Shown here piece by piece: positions 8,779-17,030 of a DNA stretch of 43,605 bases. Under the pieces are notes generated by a model. The model saw only the letters and a program-made list of their open reading frames with translations. It was not told the DNA's origin and ran no database searches. This DNA comes from JANYJA01 sp038229055 (lineage in GTDB: Bacteria > Acidobacteriota > Terriglobia > Bryobacterales > Bryobacteraceae), in contig JBBROU010000028.1 in assembly GCA_038229055.1 (NCBI GenBank), positions 1 through 43,605 on the forward strand, in the 5' to 3' direction. The position numbers and the translations under genes are program-made. How positions within the stretch are numbered: position 1 is the stretch's first letter; each line of letters opens with the position of its first letter.

Positions 8779-9476
8779 TTTGACTGGCTCAACTGCCGCT
8801 TGAATGCGAGCGCCGCGGCACTCTCCGGCGCGAGTTCAATCTCGCGATCGATCTCCCGCAAGGCCTCGTCGTTCCTCCCAGACTGGGCGTATATCATCGC
8901 CAGCGCCAAGTGCGTTCCGGAAAGCTGCGGCGCGGCTGCGGCGGCTTTGGTGAACGCCTCGATCGCCAGATCCGTTTTACCCTGGGCCCCATAACTCTCG
9001 CCCAAAACCTGATACAGGCGCGCCGATTTCGGGTCGACGGCCTTAATTCGATCCACGCTCCATTCGGAAAGCTGAAGATAAGCGCGGCCGAGCTGGTAGG
9101 CGTACTCGTCGTTGCTGGAATCCAGCTCCGCCGCGCGTCGAAGCTGCGCCACGGCGGCAAACTGGTCGCCGGATCTTTGCTGCGCTACGGCAAGCTGGAA
9201 GTGAGCTTGCGCGCTATCGGGAGCTAACTTGACGGCCCGGTCCAGCTCCCGAACGGCCGCTGCGATTTTGCCGGTTTCAAGCAACGCAGAACCGAGCAGC
9301 ATTCTTGCGGACGCCGACCCGGGGTCCAGCGCTACTGCTTCACGAAATTCCGTAAGCGCCTTCTCAATCGATCCGTTTTGGCGCGCGCGCAAACCGTCTT
9401 GCAGCTTGGCTTCGAGGGCCGCGTTCTCGGCGGAACATAGCGCCGATAGGGTGAACCATATTACGGCGATTTTCAT
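8775..9476 (-). CDS. Secreted tetratricopeptide-repeat protein
   Basis: 233 residues with a signal peptide (MKIAVIWFTLSALCSAE). TPR units follow from about residue 25: LQDGLRARQNGSIEKALTEF, ARMLLGSALLETGKIAAAVR, AQAHFQLAVAQQRSGDQFAA, YAYQLGRAYLQLSE, ARLYQVLGESYGAQGKTDLA and THLALAMIYAQSGRNDEALR. It is the middle member of the three-TPR chain, linked by ATGA overlaps to the genes on both sides, which implies translational coupling and matched amounts. No enzymatic domain is present. Confidence 0.9.
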   Translation of the reverse strand: MKIAVIWFTLSALCSAENAALEAKLQDGLRARQNGSIEKALTEFREAVALDPGSASARMLLGSALLETGKIAAAVRELDRAVKLAPDSAQAHFQLAVAQQRSGDQFAAVAQLRRAAELDSSNDEYAYQLGRAYLQLSEWSVDRIKAVDPKSARLYQVLGESYGAQGKTDLAIEAFTKAAAAAPQLSGTHLALAMIYAQSGRNDEALREIDREIELAPESAAALAFKRQLSQSK

Positions 9477-10333
9477 TTCTCGTCCGTCTCGCCCCGCGAA
9501 AGCGCCCGATAGCGCGCGAACGCTCGATCCGCTTCTTCTTTCCGCCCGAGCAGCCGCAGCGCCTTGGCATAGAGCACCCAGCCCTGTTTCGCCGCCGGAT
9601 CGCTCTTCACCAGCCCGCGCAGAACTTCTTCGGCGCGTTGATTCTGCTTGGCGCGCAGCAGCGCATCTCCCAGCGCGAGTTTGGCGGCAATGGATTCGGG
9701 TTCGGCGTGCAACGCCCCGGTTAGATACCCGATCGCGCGCTCGTTATCTTGCATAAATATCGCGCACGCCCCCAGCCCATAGAGCGCATCGAAACTCGCA
9801 TGATCCACCGCTTCCGCGCGGGCATAAAAGCCGCGCGCCTCTTCCAGTTTCGATTGATGACGCTTCAGATCGCCCATTGCGTTCAAAATCACTACCGACT
9901 TGGGATTCCGTTCGAGCGCGGCCAGGTACTCGCGTTCCTCACCAGCGGCATCATTTTGCTCATGCAGCGATTCGGCCATTAACTGATGCACCCTAGCCGA
10001 ATCCGGCGCCATCGCATAGAGACGCGCGAACTCCTGCTGCGCAAGGACGGAGGTCAGCCGGTGCAGGTAATAAAGCGCATCCAGATTCCTTGGATCCAAT
10101 TGCAGTGCGACGCGCAGCACGGCGAATGCTTTGGCCGGCTGATTTTGCCCCATTGAGGCACGCGCCAACAGCACATGGGCGGCGGCGTTGCCCGGCTCAT
10201 GGCGCAGTGCTGTTTCGGCGATGCGAATGGCCTCAGGAAAAGCCGCTCGGTCCAGCGCAGCTTCAGCCAATCCAACGGCGGTTTGCGCCCTGAGGCATAG
10301 CGAAAGCGTTAACAGAACTGCCACGACCCTCAT
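9473..10333 (-). CDS. Secreted tetratricopeptide-repeat protein
   Basis: 286 residues with a signal peptide (MRVVAVLLTLSLCLRAQ). TPR repeats include AFPEAIRIAETALRHEPGNA, AAHVLLARASMGQNQPAKAF, ARVHQLMAESLHEQNDAAGE, SVVILNAMGDLKRHQSKLEE, FDALYGLGACAIFMQDNERA and IAAKLALGDALLRAKQNQRA. Its start codon overlaps the stop of the small upstream gene, and its stop overlaps the next TPR gene, both as ATGA. The three TPR proteins differ in sequence, so this is an old set and not a recent tandem duplication. Confidence 0.9.
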   Translation of the reverse strand: MRVVAVLLTLSLCLRAQTAVGLAEAALDRAAFPEAIRIAETALRHEPGNAAAHVLLARASMGQNQPAKAFAVLRVALQLDPRNLDALYYLHRLTSVLAQQEFARLYAMAPDSARVHQLMAESLHEQNDAAGEEREYLAALERNPKSVVILNAMGDLKRHQSKLEEARGFYARAEAVDHASFDALYGLGACAIFMQDNERAIGYLTGALHAEPESIAAKLALGDALLRAKQNQRAEEVLRGLVKSDPAAKQGWVLYAKALRLLGRKEEADRAFARYRALSRGETDEK

Positions 10334-10698
10334 TCTGCCTCAACTATAGAAGACTCCGAAGAACTGCGACAATTTCGAGTCTGCAAGCCTGTCGGAGCCA
10401 GATAGGCATCGCCCGTGACACGGAGCCGTAGCGGCGTAGCGGGCGGCATAGTCGGATTTTCCGGCGTTGTCATATAAACCAACGCTGCGGGCACTCTGCC
10501 GTCGTTCAGGTTGACCAGATTGTACTTATAGGACAACCCGTCACTGCCGACTTCTTGCCGGATCGCCTCCTCAAGCGCGGCGTCCCGGTTTGTCTCGGGC
10601 GCGATGCTGCGCAAAACACGTGGCCGCAAGAGTGTCGGCCCGGCACCTAAGGAGACGACCGACGCCATCAAGAAAAACCACTTCCTCGAAAGCTTCAT
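10330..10698 (-). CDS. Unrecognised small exported protein
   Basis: Longer in-frame starts run into the tRNA region, so the ATG at 10698 is preferred: it begins MKLSRKWFFLMASVVSLGAG, a basic then hydrophobic signal-type sequence, and gives 122 residues. The middle (EEAIRQEVGSDGLSYKYNLV, NLNDGRVPAALVYMT) resembles small acidobacterial secreted proteins of unknown function; the last 20 residues are Ser/Glu-rich without a clear fold. The stop overlaps the first TPR start (ATGA), so it heads the five-gene chain that ends at 7349. No function can be assigned. Confidence 0.6.
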   Translation of the reverse strand: MKLSRKWFFLMASVVSLGAGPTLLRPRVLRSIAPETNRDAALEEAIRQEVGSDGLSYKYNLVNLNDGRVPAALVYMTTPENPTMPPATPLRLRVTGDAYLAPTGLQTRNCRSSSESSIVEAE

Positions 10699-10788
10699 TC
10701 GGAAACTATCATCCCAAAACCTTTGAACAGAGCTTCCCTGGTCGGTATCCAGTCCTAGGATCTGTTGGTGTAGAGCCGAGCCGAGAAA

Positions 10789-10865
10789 TGGTGGGCCCGT
10801 GCAGACTCGAACTGCAGACCTCTTCCGTGTCAAGGAAGCGCTCTAACCAACTGAGCTACGGGCCC
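10789..10865 (-). tRNA. tRNA-Val (anticodon GAC)
   Basis: A 77-nt cloverleaf on the minus strand with a GGGCCCG/CGGGCCC acceptor stem, D arm GCTC..GAGC, anticodon stem CTTCC/GGAAG around loop TTGACAC (anticodon GAC), T arm TGCAG-TTCGAGT-CTGCA and an encoded CCA end. All arms pair fully. It sits between the CRTAC1 gene and the TPR operon, all transcribed in the same direction. Confidence 0.97.
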
Positions 10866-10884
10866 GGAGGCGGGGTGAAAACTG

Positions 10885-10890
10885 ATTATA
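10885..10890 (-). promoter_or_regulatory. -10 box of the tRNA-Val promoter
   Basis: A perfect TATAAT on the minus strand lies 19 bp upstream of the tRNA 5' end, directly after the CRTAC1 stop codon. The -35 region at the expected spacing is weak (GCGAAC). Position relative to the tRNA is the main support. Confidence 0.45.
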
Positions 10891-12618
10891 TCATCCGCGA
10901 TTCCAGCGTTCGCTCGAGACAATGCCCGAGCCTTCCTTAATAACGACAAGCTGATTGGCGCCGACTTTGCGCACCGTTTCCGTCGCGCCATTCGGCCACC
11001 GGATCTCGACATCGGCCGTCTTTTCATCGCCTAGGCCGAAGTGCTGGCGGGGGTCATTCGACGAATAGAAACTCGACTGCGCCACCACCTGCCGCGCCTG
11101 TATCTTGTTCCCGTAATGCGCCGTGATCCGCGCCCCGATCGCGCTGCGGTTCGATTTCACGCCAACTAGTTTCACCTTCAGCCAGTTCCCGCCGCCGGTT
11201 ACGTCGTTCCGAAGCAGGGACGGCGGCTCATTCATGTTCACTACCACCACATCCACATCGCCGTCATTGTCGAAGTCCCCGAATGCGCAGCCGCGGCTCG
11301 CGTGCGGCGCGGCGATGCCCGGGCCGCCTTGTTCAATCAGCTCTTCGAACTTCCCGCCGCCCAGATTTCGGAAGATCACCCGCGGCGTCTTGAACGGATA
11401 ATTCGGAAGCTTCCGCTCGACCTCTGGGTACACGCTGCCCGTCACTAGAAAAAGATCCGGCTGGCCGTCGTTATCTAAATCCTCGATGCCCGTCCCCCAC
11501 GCGATATAGCGCGTCTCCACACCCAGGCCGGCGCGAATCGTCACGTCTTCGAAGTTGCCCTTCCCGTCGTTGCGATAAAGGATGTGCGTGTCGTCCGCGA
11601 AGTGGGTCTTAAAGATATCGAGATTGCCGTCGAGGTTAAAGTCGCCGACCCCCACGCCCATCCCGGCTTGCTCCATTCCATCTTCATTCAACGCCACGCC
11701 GCTCTCAAGCCCGATGTCGGTGAACGTGCCGTCCTTGTTGTTACGGAAAAGGAAGCTCGGGGTCGAATCGCACGCCACATAGATATCCGGCCAGCCGTCG
11801 TTGTCGAAGTCCGCCGCTACCGTCGTCATGCAGTAGCTGCCCTTGGCTTTCGACACGCCCGACGCATCGCTCACATCCTGAAATGTGCCGTCGCCCCGAT
11901 TTTTGTACAGATACACGCGCCCAGGCGGCAGCCCCTTCGGCCCGCAGTTCACCGGCACGCCTTTCCAATTGCAGTTGCTCGCCTCGCCGGGCTTGGGCAC
12001 GCGCTTCGGGTCGAAATCCAAGTAGCTGCCGACGAACAGATCCAGATGCCCGTCGCGGTTGTAATCGACGAAGGTGCATCCCGATCCCCAGCGCTTGTCA
12101 GCATGCAGCAGGCCGGCCTTCTCCGTCACGTCGGAAAACGTTCCGTCTCCGTTGTTCTTGTAGAGAACATTCTGGCCCCAATAGGTGACGAAAAGGTCCT
12201 CGAAGCCATCGTTGTTGTAGTCGCCCACCGTCACGGCCGAAGCCCATCCCGTGCGCCGCAGGCCGGCTTTGTCGGTCACATCGGTGAAGGTACCGTTGCG
12301 ATTGTTGTGGTACAGGCGGTTGGTCGCATCGTCCGGATCTTTGCCGAAGCGGGTGCCGCTCAGAACGAAGATATCCATCCACCCGTCATTGTCATAGTCG
12401 ACGAAGGCGACGCCGCACCCGACCGTTTCGAGGATGTACTGCTTTTCGGTGACGCCGCCGTACACCACCGGCGCGCGTAACCCCGCTTGCTCCGCAATGT
12501 CGGTAAACCGCGCGTGAAAGGGCAGCCCCGAAGACTTTCCTCGCACCGCCGGCGGCACGGTTCGCGAAGAGACTCCCTGCATTGCGGCCAAGGCCAGCCA
12601 CTCTCGTCGATTCCACAT
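10891..12618 (-). CDS. CRTAC1 family protein (FG-GAP/VCBS propeller with ASPIC/UnbV domain)
   Basis: 575 residues. The start MWNRREWLALAAMQG has a Tat-like double arginine, suggesting export. From about residue 40 onwards come repeated FG-GAP/VCBS blades with calcium-binding D-x-D-x-DG loops: VDYDNDGWMDIF, GDYNNDGFEDLF, VDYNRDGHLDLF, ADFDNDGWPDIY, GDFNLDGNLDIF, EDLDNDGQPDLF and GDFDNDGDVDVV. The C-terminus (NWLKVKLVGVKSNRSAIGA, IRWPNGATETV) is an ASPIC/UnbV domain. The fold is a beta-propeller of the integrin-alpha type used for adhesion or polymer binding. In Acidobacteria such genes commonly neighbour secreted TPR genes, as here, with a tRNA lying in between. Confidence 0.93.
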   Translation of the reverse strand: MWNRREWLALAAMQGVSSRTVPPAVRGKSSGLPFHARFTDIAEQAGLRAPVVYGGVTEKQYILETVGCGVAFVDYDNDGWMDIFVLSGTRFGKDPDDATNRLYHNNRNGTFTDVTDKAGLRRTGWASAVTVGDYNNDGFEDLFVTYWGQNVLYKNNGDGTFSDVTEKAGLLHADKRWGSGCTFVDYNRDGHLDLFVGSYLDFDPKRVPKPGEASNCNWKGVPVNCGPKGLPPGRVYLYKNRGDGTFQDVSDASGVSKAKGSYCMTTVAADFDNDGWPDIYVACDSTPSFLFRNNKDGTFTDIGLESGVALNEDGMEQAGMGVGVGDFNLDGNLDIFKTHFADDTHILYRNDGKGNFEDVTIRAGLGVETRYIAWGTGIEDLDNDGQPDLFLVTGSVYPEVERKLPNYPFKTPRVIFRNLGGGKFEELIEQGGPGIAAPHASRGCAFGDFDNDGDVDVVVVNMNEPPSLLRNDVTGGGNWLKVKLVGVKSNRSAIGARITAHYGNKIQARQVVAQSSFYSSNDPRQHFGLGDEKTADVEIRWPNGATETVRKVGANQLVVIKEGSGIVSSERWNRG

Positions 12619-12624
12619 TCCCCC

Positions 12625-13230
12625 TCAGTATAGGATTTCGCACGGCGCGTTCGTCGCAAGCCTCGCCTGGAAGCGTCCGGCGTCATCTTTCATCCAAACG
12701 TTGTTGAACACGACGTACACGGGACCGCGGCCCCGGTCGACTTGTCTGGCCGCCGTCTGTTCCAGTGCAATGAGATCCGCTTCCGAGTAGCGATATGAAT
12801 ATCCGTTGCGTCCATGCAGCCGCCAGTAAACCGGTTGTTCGCGCGCTCATGGCGAAAAGACGGCGGGCACTGCAAGACGATGACGCGCGCGCCGGGCTCG
12901 GGAAATCTGGGCCGTCCACTGCCATGCCAGCCACACAAGCTCAGTCGGCCGAAACGAACCCAATAACTCATGTTCGGACTCGCTGATCTTCGATTTCAAG
13001 CGACGGTAAGTGGGGCTGGCGGGCGTATGCGAGATCAATTGCCAGGCCTTCATGCACAACTGGAAATCGGGCGGCGCGAGCTCACGCCACTTCTCAGCAA
13101 GAGCCACGGAAGGTGGCTCGTAGAAAGTCGTCTGCAGTTCGACCACAGGAAATCGCGTAAAGTATTTTGCTTTGCTCTCAGGCCATCCGCAACACCCGAC
13201 GAAGCAGCCGTCAGAAAGGAGTCTTGCCAT
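12625..13230 (-). pseudogene. DUF72 family protein, decayed (frameshift plus internal deletion)
   Basis: The first ~105 codons from the ATG at 13230 read as a DUF72 (YecE-like TIM-barrel) N-terminus: FVGCCGWPESKAKYFTRFPV, VELQTTFYEPPS, FQLCMKAWQLISHTPASPTY, FRPTELVWLAWQW. The match then moves to a second frame for a short ARVIVLQCPPSF segment, and after a missing middle section to a third frame giving QPVYWRLHGRNGYSYRYSE and VYVVFNNVWMKDDAGRFQAR, ending at a TGA at 12625. So there are two frame changes and a loss of several dozen residues between PPSF and YWRLHGR. The gene overlaps the 3' end of the decayed SDR gene by 20 bp. Not functional as it stands. Confidence 0.82.
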
Positions 13231-14048
13231 CCGTTACCCGTACACCTCGCCGGTGACGAAGCGAGCTTCGTTCGACGCGAGAAAGACGAACACCGGCGCA
13301 AGCTCGACCGGCTGGGCAGGGCGCTCGAACGACGTATCCTCGCCGAACTTCTTCACCTTCTCTTCGGGCTTTGTCGCCGGAATGAGAGGCGTCCAAACCG
13401 GACCAGGAGCCACCGCATTTACGCGAATGCCTTGCTTCATCGCAATATGCGAAAGGCCTTTGCTGAAGTTGACGATGGCAGCTTTGGTCGCCGCATACGG
13501 CAGCAGGTTCGGGCTCGGGTTGAAAGCTTGGATGGAGGCAGTGTTGACGATGACGCTGCCTGACTTCATCCGCGGCAACGCCGACCCGGCAGAGCCAGAA
13601 CATCGCATAGTGCGTCATCTGGAAGGTGGCATTGTTGATGCGAAGATCCAGCTTGCCGAATTTCTGCACAGTGCGGTCGATGAGCTCTTTGCAGTGCCGC
13701 TCATCACGGATGTCGCCCGGCAATTTCAACACGCCGCGACCGGCGGCCTCCAGCCATTTCGCCGTCTCGGATGCGTTCTCCTCTTCTTCCGGCAGATAGG
13801 AAATCGCCACATCGGCACGCGCGCGAATGCGATTGCGATGGCGCGGTCAAGGCCACTGTCGCCGCCATTAATTAGAGCGACTTTGTCCCGCAGCCTCCCC
13901 GATCCGAGTCTTCAGCGTGGTCCGGCTTCTCGGTCATATGCGCCTCGATGCCGGGATGCGGAATTTTCTCCTGATCGTGGGGAGGTTTCTTCCGAGCCTG
14001 CTTCGGATCGGAGGCCCTCGGGTCTTGGATAGTGGTCCGTTTCGCCAT
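13211..14048 (-). pseudogene. SDR oxidoreductase (YghA/GSP39-type), decayed with several frameshifts
   Basis: From the ATG at 14048 the N-terminal tail of YghA-type SDRs is recognisable (IQDPRASDPKQARKKPPHDQ, PGIEAHMTEKPDHAEDS). The frame shifts near 13882 to VALINGGDSGLDRAIAIAFAR, again near 13832 to VAISYLPEEEENASETAKW, and near 13590 to MKSGSVIVNTASIQAFNPSP, PYAATKAAIVNFSKGLSHIA and GIRVNAVAPGPVWTPLIPAT. A last shift puts VTDGKTPF at the end. About 20 residues between QMTH and YAMF are missing, and the NNAG motif is altered to NNAT. With four or more shifts plus a deletion this is real decay, not sequencing noise. Originally an NAD(P)-dependent sugar/alcohol dehydrogenase-like stress protein. 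Confidence 0.85.
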
Positions 14049-14097
14049 GCGATATCACCCGCACGTACCGAGCCAAATCGGCTCGCCGAGACTAAGG

Positions 14098-14682
14098 TTA
14101 GAACGACAGCCCAATCAAAAATTCAGCCTGATTCACGTTCGATTTTGCGATGAAGTTGACGAGCGATGCGGCCTTCGCATCACTGCCGTAATGCGTGTAG
14201 CGGATATCGGGCGAGATGCGCACACGAATCAGCTTCAGCTCGAATCCGACGCCCATGGTGAAGCCAGCCTTCGAGAAATAGCTGAGCGTGCTGCCGGTGG
14301 CGCGGAAAGCCGGCCCCGCTTCCAGATAGGGACGGATGAGCGGCAGCGGAAAGACGCTCCGCTTCACGAGGATCGGAAATTCCCAGGAACTGTAGCCGGT
14401 CGAGGTCGTCGCGGAACCGCTCTGCGCCAGGCTGAGCCGGCGGTACAGCGCGTCTGCCTCCGCCGAGAAGCCCAGCGGCAGATGCAACTCGACCATTGGC
14501 CCGAGCACGAAATATTTCGAATTGGAGAAGACGTGGTTGACGAACCCGGGACCCTGATAGGTTGCGTCCTGAAATGCGTCGGTCAGCGGCACGCCACCGC
14601 GCAATCCGAATGAAAGGCTCTGCGCGCATGCCAGAGAAGAACAGAAAGCGAATCCGGTCAAAAGGTTTTTGAATGCGCTCAT
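14098..14682 (-). CDS. Outer-membrane beta-barrel protein (PorT/OMP_b-brl type)
   Basis: 194 residues with a signal peptide (MSAFKNLLTGFAFCSSLACAQ). The rest alternates hydrophobic and polar residues as short amphipathic strands: LSFGLRGGVPLTDAF, YFVLGPMVELHLPLGFSAEA, SSWEFPILVKRSVF, RPYLEAGPAFRATG, FTMGVGFELKLIRVRISPDI and a terminal aromatic residue (FLIGLSF), as expected for an eight-strand barrel recognised by the BAM machinery. Such PorT-like barrels are abundant in Acidobacteria and Bacteroidetes, mostly of unknown role. Its start codon lies only 12 bp from the divergent SDR start at 14695. Confidence 0.82.
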   Translation of the reverse strand: MSAFKNLLTGFAFCSSLACAQSLSFGLRGGVPLTDAFQDATYQGPGFVNHVFSNSKYFVLGPMVELHLPLGFSAEADALYRRLSLAQSGSATTSTGYSSWEFPILVKRSVFPLPLIRPYLEAGPAFRATGSTLSYFSKAGFTMGVGFELKLIRVRISPDIRYTHYGSDAKAASLVNFIAKSNVNQAEFLIGLSF

Positions 14683-14694
14683 AGTCGTTCGATT

Positions 14695-15462
14695 ATGATG
14701 TCAAGGAACATGATAACGAATGGCAAGGTTGCGCTCGTGACGGGTGCGGGCAGCGGGATTGGGCGCGCCGTCAGTCTCGCGCTGGCGAGCGCCGGATACT
14801 CCGTGGTACTTGCCGGGCGCCGAGTTTCCGAACTGGAACAGACCGCGGCTTTGGCTACCAATGCGACAACCCTCGCCGTTCCCACCGATGTCAGCCAGCC
14901 GGATTCAGTTCACGCGCTGTTTGAGAAAACGGCGGGCACCTTCGGACGCCTGGATGTGCTCTTCAACAATGCGGGCGTCGGTGCGCCCGGCGTCCCCATG
15001 GAAGACCTCACTTACGAACAGTGGAACATGGTAGTCGCGGTCAATCTGACCGGTTCGTTTCTATGCGCGCAGGAAGCTATCCGCATGATGAAGTCGCAGC
15101 AGCCGATGGGAGGCCGCATCATCAACAATGGCTCTATTTCAGCGCACGCGCCGCGCCCCAATTCGGCTCCTTACACCGCCACCAAGCACGCCATCACCGG
15201 GCTGACGAAATCCATCTCGCTCGATTGCCGGAACTTCGATATCGCCTGCGGGCAAATCGATATCGGCAACGCCGCCACGGAGATGACCGAGCGCATGACC
15301 GCGGGCGTGCCACAAGCCAACGGGACCACCATGGTCGAGCCCCGGATGGACGTGCATCACGTGGCCGAGACCGTTCTCTACATGGCGAGCCTGCCGCTTG
15401 ATGCGAACGTGCAATTCATAACTGTAATGGCGACGAAAATGCCATTGGTTGGACGCGGATGA
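14695..15462 (+). CDS. SDR family oxidoreductase
   Basis: 255-residue classical short-chain dehydrogenase. It shows the cofactor motif VALVTGAGSGIGRAVSLAL, the LDVLFNNAGVG motif, a catalytic Ser region (IINNGSISAHAPR) and the YxxxK motif (APYTATKHA). The Arg after the first strand (LAGRRVSEL) suggests NADP preference. The substrate cannot be predicted. Several in-frame ATGs (14695, 14698, 14710) could be the start; none has a convincing Shine-Dalgarno, and only 12 bp separate the first from the divergent barrel gene. The stop overlaps the GH5 start (ATGA), so the two are translationally coupled, suggesting the substrate may be sugar-derived. Confidence 0.92.
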   Translation: MMSRNMITNGKVALVTGAGSGIGRAVSLALASAGYSVVLAGRRVSELEQTAALATNATTLAVPTDVSQPDSVHALFEKTAGTFGRLDVLFNNAGVGAPGVPMEDLTYEQWNMVVAVNLTGSFLCAQEAIRMMKSQQPMGGRIINNGSISAHAPRPNSAPYTATKHAITGLTKSISLDCRNFDIACGQIDIGNAATEMTERMTAGVPQANGTTMVEPRMDVHHVAETVLYMASLPLDANVQFITVMATKMPLVGRG

Positions 15463-16577
15463 ACAGTTTCATTCAGCAAAACGGGACCGCGTTCACGCTT
15501 GACGGCCGGACGTTCCGCATCAACGCCGCGAACAATTACTATCTCGGATTCGCTGCCGACGTCATGGCGCAGGCGGTTTTCGATCTCGCGATTCGTATGA
15601 ACGTCAACGTGCTGCGCACTTGGGCATTTCTCGACTGCGGCGCAGCGGCGCCCGGCGAAACTCCTACCGCGGCGAAAGGCGGCGCTTTCTTTCAGTATCT
15701 GAACCCGGCCACTGGCAAACCGGATTTTAACGACGGCCCCACAGGGTTGGCGCTTCTCGACCGTACCATCGCCATGGCCGAACAGAACGGCCTGCGCCTG
15801 ATTCTGCCGCTGATTAATTATTGGGATGATTTCGGAGGCACGAACCAATATCTTCAATGGTTCGGGCTCAAGGGCCGCGAAAAGTTCTATCTGAATGCAG
15901 ACGTGAAGCAGGCGTACCGCAATTACGCCGAACATCTGCTGATGCGGGTAAACACACGTACTGGCCGCCAGTATCGGGACGAGCCGGCGATCTTCGCTTG
16001 GGAACTAGCGAATGAGCCGCGCTGCCCGATCCCAGGCGGCGCCGATATCCTTACCGCGTGGGTCGCGGAGATGAGCGCTTTCCTGAAATCGCTCGACCGG
16101 AATCATCTGGTGGCTGTGGGTGATGAAGGCTACTTCCGACGTGACGGAGCGGCCGATTACCCGGCGTATAACGGCGGGTTCGGCGTCGATTGCGAACGCC
16201 TCTTGGGCATACCGACGATTGACTTCGGCACGTGCCATCTCTATCCCGATTTCGCATACAAAGAAGATCGCGCTGTTTTCGGCCAGCGCTGGATTCGCGA
16301 GCATATCGAGTCCGGCCAGCGTGCCAACAAGCCGATGTTGATCGAAGAGTACGGATGGAAACCGGAGAGCGGACCGCAGCTTCGCGACGAAGTTTTCGGG
16401 CAATGGCTAAGTCAAGTCGACGCGAGCCATGGCGCCGGCGCTGGGCTGTGGATGATCGCGGCGGCCACCGAAAGCGGACAGTTGTATCCGGACTACGACC
16501 ATTACACCGTCTACAAGCCTGAAGAGGTACCCTCCGTAGTTTCGTTCGGCCGGCTGGCCAACCCGCTTTCCGCCTAA
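15459..16577 (+). CDS. Glycoside hydrolase family 5-like protein (mannanase type), cytoplasmic
   Basis: 372 residues, TIM-barrel of clan GH-A. The N-terminal FTLDGRTFRINAANNYYLG and NVNVLRTWAFLDCG resemble GH5_7 beta-mannanases. The acid/base Glu is E186 in AIFAWELANEPRC, and the nucleophile is most likely E297 in KPMLIEEYGW. HLYPDF near residue 260 supplies the usual His/Tyr. There is no signal peptide, so it is probably intracellular and acts on short imported oligosaccharides, unless export is by another route. It is coupled to the SDR upstream by a 4-bp overlap. Exact specificity (mannan, glucan or transglycosylation) is open. Confidence 0.87.
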   Translation: MNSFIQQNGTAFTLDGRTFRINAANNYYLGFAADVMAQAVFDLAIRMNVNVLRTWAFLDCGAAAPGETPTAAKGGAFFQYLNPATGKPDFNDGPTGLALLDRTIAMAEQNGLRLILPLINYWDDFGGTNQYLQWFGLKGREKFYLNADVKQAYRNYAEHLLMRVNTRTGRQYRDEPAIFAWELANEPRCPIPGGADILTAWVAEMSAFLKSLDRNHLVAVGDEGYFRRDGAADYPAYNGGFGVDCERLLGIPTIDFGTCHLYPDFAYKEDRAVFGQRWIREHIESGQRANKPMLIEEYGWKPESGPQLRDEVFGQWLSQVDASHGAGAGLWMIAAATESGQLYPDYDHYTVYKPEEVPSVVSFGRLANPLSA

Positions 16578-16663
16578 TTTCTCGTGTAACGTTTCGCCGC
16601 GCCCATTCACATTGATGATGCACGCAAATCGGTGCACCGGCTTATTAGCCAAGGAGAAACTCA

Positions 16664-16942
16664 ATGTACGAATTTTGTATTAACATCGGCGGCGTTCGTC
16701 ACTGCTTTCCTGTCCCCACGCTTATCGACCAGAAGATGATTAAGCGTCCGCCGCCCAACAACTATCCGCCGTTTGAACTGGCTGTCTCGGTACTGATGCT
16801 GGCGGAAGTAATGCCGGCTTCCCCTTTCTCGAAGCAGTTAACTCAAGCGGCCCATGCTTTCATCCAGCAACTGCAGAAAGATCTGCCCGCGGGAGTTGAG
16901 CTTGTCAAGACGCAGAGCCAACACGGGGCCGGCGCACACTAA
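16664..16942 (+). CDS. Unknown 92-residue protein at head of the lanthipeptide locus
   Basis: Strong ribosome site AAGGAG at 16651-16656, 7 bp before the ATG. The protein (starting MYEFCINIGGVRHCFPVPTL) has a short N-terminal segment with two Cys, a Pro-rich turn (KRPPPNNYPPF) and then two helices (ELAVSVLMLAEVMPASPFSK, AAHAFIQQLQKDL), ending QHGAGAH. No family recognised. It has the same direction as the precursor gene, separated from it by 88 bp containing a terminator-like hairpin. By position it could be an accessory or recognition protein for the RiPP, an immunity factor, or a second short substrate; only two Cys and few Ser/Thr argue against the last. Confidence 0.65.
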   Translation: MYEFCINIGGVRHCFPVPTLIDQKMIKRPPPNNYPPFELAVSVLMLAEVMPASPFSKQLTQAAHAFIQQLQKDLPAGVELVKTQSQHGAGAH

Positions 16943-16948
16943 CTTTCC

Positions 16949-16996
16949 AGGGGCTCCGCGACGCTTACCGGCGAAACCGGGCCTCTGTCTTTTTTT
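16949..16996 (+). terminator. Intrinsic terminator/attenuator between the 92-residue gene and the precursor gene
   Basis: The outer stem AGGGGC (16949-16954) pairs with GCCTCT (16981-16986, one G-U), enclosing an inner CCGG-CGAAA-CCGG hairpin (16968-16980), and is followed by GTC and seven T (16990-16996). This has the form of a rho-independent terminator with a branched stem. Because the precursor's own ribosome site starts only 21 bp later, partial read-through would set the ratio of the two products. Confidence 0.55.
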
Positions 16997-17030
16997 ATCT
17001 TGTCGCAACCGTTTAGAAAGGAGATTATGA

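Noticed and set aside
16600..16650. Operator-like TGCAC/GTGCA inverted repeat upstream of the 92-residue gene
   Set aside because: Arms of only 5 bp with an 8-bp centre; too short to support without copies elsewhere.
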